DNA from: DYGX01 sp035325905
Lineage (GTDB): Bacteria > Chloroflexota > Anaerolineae > Aggregatilineales > Aggregatilineaceae
DNA: 35,617 bases
Direction: 5' to 3'
Assembly (NCBI GenBank): GCA_035325905.1
Contig: DAOKYY010000032.1
Coordinates: forward strand, 1-35,617
The notes beneath the pieces were generated by a model. It was not told the DNA's origin and did no database searches. It saw only the letters and a program-made list of their open reading frames with translations. Of this stretch, positions 32,001 to 35,617 are shown piece after piece (the stretch's first letter is position 1; each line of letters starts with the position of its first letter). The position numbers and the translations under genes are program-made.

Positions 32001-33445
32001 TCCTGAATCTGCACCGCGCTGCCCAGCCCGGAGAATGAGGGTTTCGGCGCGACCCGCCGCGCCGGGGCGAACGCCCCCTCGCCCAGGTTGCGCTTGTAGA
32101 ACCAGCCGGTCCCTTGCTCGCTGAGGATGCCCGCCAGCCCCTCGCCAAACAGGTCCACCAATTGCGCATCGCGCCCGTCAATCCCGGCGGGGATTTCGCC
32201 GGGGTCCAGCGCGCGAACGGTGTCATCCCAGGCGTGCGGCTGGTAAGCAAACGCCATCGGCGGCAGCATCCGGCAGGTGTAGCCAGCGCCGTTACGCATA
32301 TAGCCACGCGCCGTAATCGCAATCAGCAGCGAGAAGCCGGGCGCGTCGTCGTAGGTCAGATCGAGCGTGCGCACCAGGTCCAGCGCCTCGAAGTGGTGAA
32401 AGAGCAGCACGCGACGGCAGCGCCGGTAGACGCGCAGGTCGAACCCGGCCCGGTACCACGAAAACGGGTCCGGGCGGACGCTCCACGCCCCGGCGTCGTC
32501 CGGCTGCGGATCGGCGTCGTAGCGAAACCGGCCGTCGCCCAGCTCGACCAGCGGCTCGGCATGGTCGTGCTCGCCGTAATCGAAGACAAGCTGGAACAGG
32601 AAATCGTCCGCGCCCGGCAGCGCCGCGCCGAACGCATAGGGCGTGCGGTTGCCGTACAGCACGCGCTTGAGGTAGCGCCCGCCGACGCCCGCCCGTCCGT
32701 CGAGCCGGTGCTGCTCGCCGGGCGCGCTCCCGACGCCGATCAGGTCTTCGGCTTTGTGCTCGTAACGAATGCAGTTGCCCCGGTCGTCGTAGCTCAGCTC
32801 CAGCAGCCAGCGAAAAACACGCGCCGGGTCCGCGGGGTCGCTGACGCGCGCGGCGGGGGTGCGCCCGAAGACGCTGGTCACGTTCTGCGGCGAGGCGCTG
32901 CGCCAATGCACCTCGCCCGTCTGCGCGTGCTCCCAGCGCTCGATGCGCGCAAAGCCGCCTTCGATGCGCGGGTGGTAGCGGCGCACAAGATGCGGCGCGC
33001 CGCTCTCGTCGTCGCGTGCAGACTCGATCGGATCACCGTCGCCATCGAGCGCGGGCACCAGGTCGTCCAGCCCGGTTAGCACAAAGGTATCGCTGGCGTG
33101 CGCGTCGTCGTACTGCGGCAGCTCGCGCTCGGTCTTGCGGCTGATCGACGGAATCTCGACGCTCCAGCCCAGGCCGAACGGCCCGTTCCCCGCGCCGGAG
33201 TTGTACGCCAGCGACAGCGTCGGCTGAAATCCGCCGCGCCCGGCGGCGATCGGCAGCGGGACCTGAAAGCTCGCCGCGCCGTTCGTGGCGCTGACTTCCA
33301 GGCGCTCCTCGACGCTGCGGATCGCGCCGCCGCCTTGCGGCAGCGACACCGCCGGCAGCGTGAAACGCGGGTCCGGGCGGGCGGGTTGATCGGATGCGCG
33401 GGCGGGCGGCGGCTGCGAAGCCGGTCCGGCAGGTTGTGGGAACAT
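26063..33445 (-). CDS. Fused TcB-TcC (SpvB/TcdB/Rhs) toxin cocoon protein
   Basis: A 2460-residue protein joining the usual TcB and TcC subunits in one chain. After a proline-rich start comes the SpvB domain (SLPQGGGAI at 34-42, YNSGAGNGPFGLGW at 81-94, to about 330). Beta-propeller/FG-GAP-like repeats follow, with DVTGDGLAD, DMNGDGLAD and DVDGSGAAD near residues 532, 592 and 648. The TcdB middle domains come next (about 720-860; LPFPVQVVERV, YYDAAEREFRGFG). Many YD/Rhs repeats run from about 1450 to 2030, then the Rhs core (YRYTGREQDDVTCLYAMG to DNPV, about 2035-2088). D2069 and D2075 in DPAGLVDG match the aspartates of the autoproteolytic core. The C-terminal 364 residues are the payload, listed separately. 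The start ATG has AGAAGGGG upstream. It is the first gene of a two-gene operon with TcA. Confidence 0.93.
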   Translation of the reverse strand: MFPQPAGPASQPPPARASDQPARPDPRFTLPAVSLPQGGGAIRSVEERLEVSATNGAASFQVPLPIAAGRGGFQPTLSLAYNSGAGNGPFGLGWSVEIPSISRKTERELPQYDDAHASDTFVLTGLDDLVPALDGDGDPIESARDDESGAPHLVRRYHPRIEGGFARIERWEHAQTGEVHWRSASPQNVTSVFGRTPAARVSDPADPARVFRWLLELSYDDRGNCIRYEHKAEDLIGVGSAPGEQHRLDGRAGVGGRYLKRVLYGNRTPYAFGAALPGADDFLFQLVFDYGEHDHAEPLVELGDGRFRYDADPQPDDAGAWSVRPDPFSWYRAGFDLRVYRRCRRVLLFHHFEALDLVRTLDLTYDDAPGFSLLIAITARGYMRNGAGYTCRMLPPMAFAYQPHAWDDTVRALDPGEIPAGIDGRDAQLVDLFGEGLAGILSEQGTGWFYKRNLGEGAFAPARRVAPKPSFSGLGSAVQIQDVRGDGTRALVSLDAEPRGFFALAQDGAWEPFRPFTSLPTVDLNDPNARLLDVTGDGLADLLITEDQALVWYPGLGEAGWGASRFVRRTMDEDAGPAVIFADAEQSIHLADMNGDGLADIVRARNGELCYWPNLGYGRFGAKVAMGRAPVFDAPDRFDPRWLRLADVDGSGAADALYFGPDGCRVWLNESGNAFSAAPRVIATFPGVDGLAGVQTADLLGTGTVCLVWSSPAPADAPAPVRYIDLMGSRKPHLLTEYRNNSGKIVTLEYAPSTRFYLEDERAGAPWATRLPFPVQVVERVTTRDDVTETELVTSYSYHHGYYDAAEREFRGFGRVDRLDGESFARWVRRDAANVVDERLHQPPVLTRTWYHTGALLDHERLISAYTDEAHPDPPGVRLPDPALPGDLSPEERREAARACKGRVLRQEIYAQDGAPEAGQPYSSAQTTYRIDRVQPRGANRYAVFLVTQAEALTVHDERGTAEPRITHSLTLAVDEFGNVTQAASAAYGRGADDPALPPEVQADQNRRSVLYSVTGYTNDVETDTAYRLRVPCEVRSYELTGVDPAGAIYTRGTLRAEAEAAADLAYEAAPDGSPQRRLVEHTRTLFAGDAGAAALPLGTIQARGLVRQSLRLAFTPGLLAAIYGADVDDARMVEGGYIHSEGDANWWQPSDRVEYGTPFLLAVRQINPFGDVASVTYDADHLLIAARTDFAGNLTQFENDARLLAPVAEIGPNLNVTRIAADELGIVRALAVAGPDGAGLGDTLDDPTARYDYDLARWMTSAQPNVVRTERKERHQAAAPAQITFEYTDGHGQLALTKRQAEPGPARTLDAGGQVIEVDTSPALRWVGSGRTVLNNRGSVVKQFEPYFSVTPAYESERALVEVGVSDERLYDPLGRLVRVDLPDGTIERVAFTPWMIARYDRNDTVRESAWYAALGSPDPDADPEPADPAQRAAWLAARHADTPTVEHLDALGRVVYTVADAGAGPIPTRTMLDIEGNQLAVIDARENTVMAYTYSLGGLRARQVSMDGGERRQLPNVAGNTFVSWDSRDHRLRLEFDALQRPTHRWLSAGGGADVLVARTIYGDSAEAPADRVARNLLGRVYRVFDQAGLVTNEQYDFKGNLLHTTRRLASDYRDTLGWNVADPLALLDAEVYETRTAYDALNRPVELRTPHHAALPASVIMPAYNEAGLLETVDVRLRGSGAPTRFVSDVDYDARGSRTQIAYGNGAVTTYSYDPLTLRLTELRTTRPQGGGAEDLQRLRYTYDPAGNITTVRDDAQQTVYFNGAAVDPAQRYEYDALYRLTRAEGREHIGQNQPPDPCDTFRRHLPHPGDANALRRYRQQYTYDDVGNLLEIAHSAGNGAFLQQWTQTYTYAADSNRLDEVTVGGATFSYAHDAHGNLSLPHLDLSEWDFDDRLRHVRRGTSEAYFVYDAQGQRVRTVVERGGLREERLYLGGLELFRRTVIASGARRLERETLPIMDDRRMIALVETKTLDADAPGTVPETLHRYQHGNHQLSAALELDDTAAVISYEEYYPYGATSYQAGRTLAEVQRKRYRYTGREQDDVTCLYAMGARYYAPWLGRWTAPDPAGLVDGANLYRYARDNPVRGSDRGGMQTDDDVELGPLRLTDIRLRTDIIPVSGSVQFQNLLSPSRSATGSLTLGARLELDANLRVGADTGRGTDPNDRFPSPREQAERASEPQERGTPVRAEAGAVLRLDTEARRATATGQLFGVVGRVGEGVWGSVLARGQFEAPIPGRIAFSDIGSTLRSSLSQATGDVRFTGAVQAPGFTLGTLSGRAELLEGGQLRLRSELAALNLARLNLSATGQLRESGVDINASGRLTLLGIPSLRLAASGTADFTTGAYRFGGTVAGYIPPLTYATGRFSLTSEEGLSASAHVFGLTYVPGIDIGPDPSPVPPIYRQLYQLPDDPKLPSGPALGYSYFRYSESRLTIFSVGLIPQASGPAVGAHLTIPFSLH
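26066..27157 (-). other. C-terminal payload region of the fused Tc protein
   Basis: Residues 2097-2460 follow the Rhs core. The sequence NPVRGSDRGGM at the boundary fits the conserved D-x-x-G-(L/M) site after which TcC-type proteins cut themselves, so M2096/Q2097 is the likely cleavage point. The region has no cysteine, one lysine and one tryptophan, and alternates short polar/hydrophobic strands (TGSLTLGARLELDANLRV, LNLSATGQLRESGVDINA). I recognise no ADP-ribosyltransferase, deamidase, nuclease or protease motif. The last segment (VGAHLTIPFSLH) looks like a closing strand of a beta-barrel. Function is unknown. Confidence 0.7.
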
Positions 33446-33497
33446 AGCAAACCCCTTCTGCTGGCGGGCAATGCAGGGCTGGGTGGCGGATAGGGCA

Positions 33498-33516
33498 GGG
33501 CTGGCAGCCCGATCAA
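33498..33516 (-). promoter_or_regulatory. palindrome with TTGATC in the Tc operon upstream region
   Basis: The 33446-33641 gap is the only place for a Tc operon promoter apart from read-through from the DUF2568 gene. On the minus strand TTGATC (33516-33511) is followed by GGGCTGCCAGCCC (33510-33498), a 5-bp palindrome with a 3-base centre. Seventeen bases after TTGATC stands CTATCC, a weak -10. The palindrome sits where an operator would block RNA polymerase. This is suggestive only. Confidence 0.25.
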
Positions 33517-33641
33517 AATGTGTCCGGTCTACCCCTTATGAAGGCAGCGCGAGGCAATTTATCACACCGCACGCGGCGCACGCGAAGACATCAGAGGGAT
33601 GCAGGTTGAAGAATGCGCAGAGGAGGTGTTAAACCGCGCGG

Positions 33642-34004
33642 CTATCTCTGGCTCAACAGCCAGCGGATACGATCGTACGACGCCACATAGTGCAGCACGA
33701 CGATCACGCCCATGATCGTCGCGGCGCGCGGCTGATCAGCCAGCGCCAGCAGTAGCACCGCGCCGCCGAAAAACGCCGCTTCCAGCAGCAGCCGGACCGC
33801 GCCTGGCACCGCGATCGGCGCGTCGCGTGGATCGTTGGGAACGCGGAACGTGCCCCACAACACGGCGGCGACCAGCGGCAGGCCCAGCCCCAACAGCCAG
33901 CGCGCGATACCCTCATGTTCGGTCAAGCCCCAATACCCCATTGCGCCCAGCCCCGCCAACTCCAGCGCGAAACGAAGCGCGAGGTTCACCGGATGGTTGC
34001 TCAT
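33642..34004 (-). CDS. DUF2568 (YrdB-type) small membrane protein
   Basis: A 120-residue integral membrane protein with about four hydrophobic helices. The N-terminus NLALRFALELAGLGAMGYWG and the motif VAAVLWGTFRVPND match the DUF2568/YrdB family, whose function is not established. The start has AAAGGGG at a good distance. It precedes the Tc operon on the same strand by 196 bases, which could allow read-through, but the gap suggests separate control. It is divergent from the GH4 gene. Confidence 0.85.
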   Translation of the reverse strand: MSNHPVNLALRFALELAGLGAMGYWGLTEHEGIARWLLGLGLPLVAAVLWGTFRVPNDPRDAPIAVPGAVRLLLEAAFFGGAVLLLALADQPRAATIMGVIVVLHYVASYDRIRWLLSQR

Positions 34005-34108
34005 GGTGCCGCCCCTTTCGTGACCAATCCGATCCGTGCATTAGCGTACCCCGGACCGCCTGCTGCGAACAGTCTCCGCGCCGGATAGCCAGCGCGGCGC
34101 GAGGCGAG

Positions 34109-34114
34109 TATGAT
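34109..34114 (+). promoter_or_regulatory. -10 element of the GH4 gene
   Basis: TATGAT lies 42 bases before the ATG and predicts a start near 34121, giving a short 36-base leader. No -35 consensus is visible 17 bases upstream. Confidence 0.4.
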
Positions 34115-34156
34115 AGGGCGCGAGTGTTCGTCCGACTCAGCGAAGGAGTCTGTTTG

Positions 34157-35455
34157 ATGCCCAAAGTAGCGTTTATTGGAGCGGGCAGCACCGTTTTTGC
34201 CAAGAACCTGATCGGCGATATTTTGAGCTACCCGGAGCTGGCTGGCTCGACGCTCAGCCTGTATGACATCGACGCGCACCGCCTGCACACCTCCGAGGTC
34301 GTCGCGCGGAAGCTGGCGCAGGCGCTCGATGCGTCTCCCACGATCGAGGCCACGCTCGACCGCTGCGCGGCCCTTGACGGCGCGGATTATGCGATCGCGA
34401 TGTTCCAGATCGGCGGCTATAAGCCTTCCACCGTGATCGACTTCGAAATCCCAAAGCGGCACGGCCTGCGCGCGACGATCGCGGACACGCTCGGCGTCGG
34501 CGGGATCATGCGCGCGCTGCGGACGATCCCGGTCTTTCTGGACATCTGCCGCGACATGGAAGCCGTCTGCCCGGACGCGCTGTTGCTCAATTACGTCAAC
34601 CCGATGGCGATGCTGTGCTGGGCGCTCAACCGCGCGACCTCGATCCGCACCGTGGGCCTGTGCCACAGCGTCCAGGGAACCGCCGAACAACTGGCGCGCA
34701 ACATCGGCGTGCCCGTCGAGGAGATCAACTACGTCTGCGCGGGGATCAACCATATGGCCTTTTACCTGCGCTTCGAGCGCGACGGCCAGGACCTCTACCC
34801 GTTGATCCAGCGGGTGATCGACGAGGGCCGCGTGCCCGCCGACAACCGCGTGCGCTACGAGATGTTCCGGCGCCTCGGCTACTTTGTCACCGAGTCCAGC
34901 GAGCACTTCGCCGAATACACGCCCTGGTTCATCAAGCGCGACCGGCCAGACCTGATCGAACGCTTCAACATTCCGCTGGACGAGTACATCCGCCGCTGCG
35001 AGACGCAGATCGCGGGCTGGGAAGACTTGCGCCGCGTGCTGGAAGACGAGGGCCAGCCGATTGTCCACGAGCGCAGCCACGAATACGGCAGTGGCATCAT
35101 CCACAGCATCGAAACCGGCGCGCCGCGCGTGATCTACGGCAACGTCGAGAACACCGGCCTGATCGAGAACCTGCCGGCGGGCTGCTGCGTCGAGGTGCCC
35201 TGCCTGGTCGACGCCAACGGGCTTCAGCCGGTGCATATCGGCGCGCTGCCGCCGCATCTCGCCGCGCTGATGCAGACCAACCTCAACGTCCAGGCGCTGA
35301 CCGTCGAGGCCGCGCTGACCGGCAAGCGCGAGCACATCTATCACGCGGCGATGCTTGACCCCCACACCGCCGCCGAGCTGGACCTCGACCAAATCTGGGC
35401 ACTGGTGGACGACCTGATCGCCGCGCACGGCGAGTGGCTGCCCGCGTACCGCTAG
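34157..35455 (+). CDS. Glycoside hydrolase family 4 protein, probable alpha-galactosidase
   Basis: A 432-residue cytosolic GH4 enzyme, normal length for the family. GH4 enzymes use NAD+ and a divalent metal and cleave by a redox elimination mechanism. The dinucleotide-binding motif is VAFIGAGST (residues 4-12), with D37 ending strand 2. N148 lies in NYVNPMAML. The metal/specificity motif is C169-H170-S171-V172 (GLCHSVQG), and H199 lies in GINHMAFYL. CHSV is the signature of alpha-galactosidases, as opposed to CHEV of alpha-glucosidases or CN-type motifs of phospho-glycosidases. The ATG follows AAGGAG. No sugar transporter is next to it in this window. Confidence 0.9.
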   Translation: MPKVAFIGAGSTVFAKNLIGDILSYPELAGSTLSLYDIDAHRLHTSEVVARKLAQALDASPTIEATLDRCAALDGADYAIAMFQIGGYKPSTVIDFEIPKRHGLRATIADTLGVGGIMRALRTIPVFLDICRDMEAVCPDALLLNYVNPMAMLCWALNRATSIRTVGLCHSVQGTAEQLARNIGVPVEEINYVCAGINHMAFYLRFERDGQDLYPLIQRVIDEGRVPADNRVRYEMFRRLGYFVTESSEHFAEYTPWFIKRDRPDLIERFNIPLDEYIRRCETQIAGWEDLRRVLEDEGQPIVHERSHEYGSGIIHSIETGAPRVIYGNVENTGLIENLPAGCCVEVPCLVDANGLQPVHIGALPPHLAALMQTNLNVQALTVEAALTGKREHIYHAAMLDPHTAAELDLDQIWALVDDLIAAHGEWLPAYR

Positions 35456-35518
35456 AGGCTGTAATGAACTTTCCAGGCTGGACTAAATGGAAGAAAAAAA
35501 TCTGGCGTCCAGGGGTCG

Positions 35519-35588
35519 GGGCGGAGCTTGCTCCGCCCGTTGTTCACCCTCTGTTCATGCACGCGGGCGCAGCTTGCTGCGCCCCTAC
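35519..35588. repeat. pair of REP-like palindromes
   Basis: GGGCGGAGC-TT-GCTCCGCCC (35519-35538) and GGGCGCAGC-TT-GCTGCGCCC (35565-35584) share the same 20-base plan. They differ at one base pair in a compensating way (G-C to C-G), so pairing is conserved. CCTAC follows the second. A half copy occurs at 8825-8841. Together they look like a dispersed intergenic repeat, and may also end the GH4 transcript. Confidence 0.65.
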
Positions 35589-35617
35589 CAGAAAAACAGA
35601 CCGGATGCCCAATTGAC

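Noticed and set aside
33642..34004. DUF2568 gene as a Tc holin or export helper
   Set aside because: It matches a widespread family of unknown function and a 196-base gap separates it from the toxin operon; position alone does not support the role.
35464..35616. A short reading frame at the right edge
   Set aside because: It runs through the two REP-like palindromes and has no ribosome binding site, so it is probably not coding.
1..35617. CRISPR arrays, tRNA, rRNA, insertion sequences or prophage genes
   Set aside because: None was seen when reading the gaps and gene products; short RNAs inside coding regions cannot be excluded by eye.

Overview
This is a complete-looking stretch of a GC-rich bacterial chromosome with 18 supported protein genes and no rRNA, tRNA, CRISPR array or transposase that I can see. 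Gene content suggests an environmental, probably Gram-positive-like or monoderm lineage, with Chloroflexota (Anaerolineae-type) as my best guess. The grounds are repeated Crp/Fnr regulators, a DUF2568 (YrdB-type) protein, a DUF6544 protein, a secreted cytochrome-like protein, and short intergenic hairpin repeats. I see no diagnostic marker, so the placement is inference.

Left part (1-10977): a Crp/Fnr regulator followed by a DHA2-type drug/proton antiporter. Next comes a minus-strand group with an orphan NarL-type response regulator, a second MFS transporter and a redoxin lacking the usual catalytic cysteine. A metal-homeostasis block follows: an FNR-type regulator, a small HMA metallochaperone and a P1B-type ATPase with a CPG transmembrane motif. 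The FNR-type gene and the chaperone/ATPase genes share near-identical promoters, each with a TTGA(T/C)-N4-(C/A)TCA(A/T) palindrome centred 41.5 bp upstream of the predicted start site and a TATGCT -10. This fits one autoregulated regulon. A convergent OmpR/BaeS-type two-component system closes the block.

Middle part (11179-16361): a CARDB-like protein overlapping in organisation with a zinc-dependent phospholipase C-like protein that carries transmembrane segments but no signal peptide. These are followed by a secreted protein ending in a cytochrome c CxxCH site, a DUF6544 membrane-anchored protein and a small SAM methyltransferase with a strong terminator.

Right part (16459-33445): a 17 kb minus-strand operon encoding a Tc (toxin complex) system in two genes. 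The first is a 2460-residue fused TcB-TcC protein (SpvB, TcdB middle, Rhs repeats and core, then a 364-residue C-terminal payload). The second is a 3187-residue TcA protein with an unusual N-terminal peptidoglycan-binding domain and Ig/transthyretin-like domain. By family knowledge, TcA forms the pentameric injection channel and BC forms the cocoon that holds the autoproteolytically released payload. The payload is beta-rich, without cysteine, and matches no toxin family I recognise. No immunity gene follows it, which fits a toxin aimed at eukaryotic cells. This is the most notable system in the window.

Right edge (33642-35617): a small DUF2568 membrane protein, a GH4 family glycosidase with the CHSV signature of alpha-galactosidases, and two REP-like palindromes, with a partial third copy near 8.8 kb.
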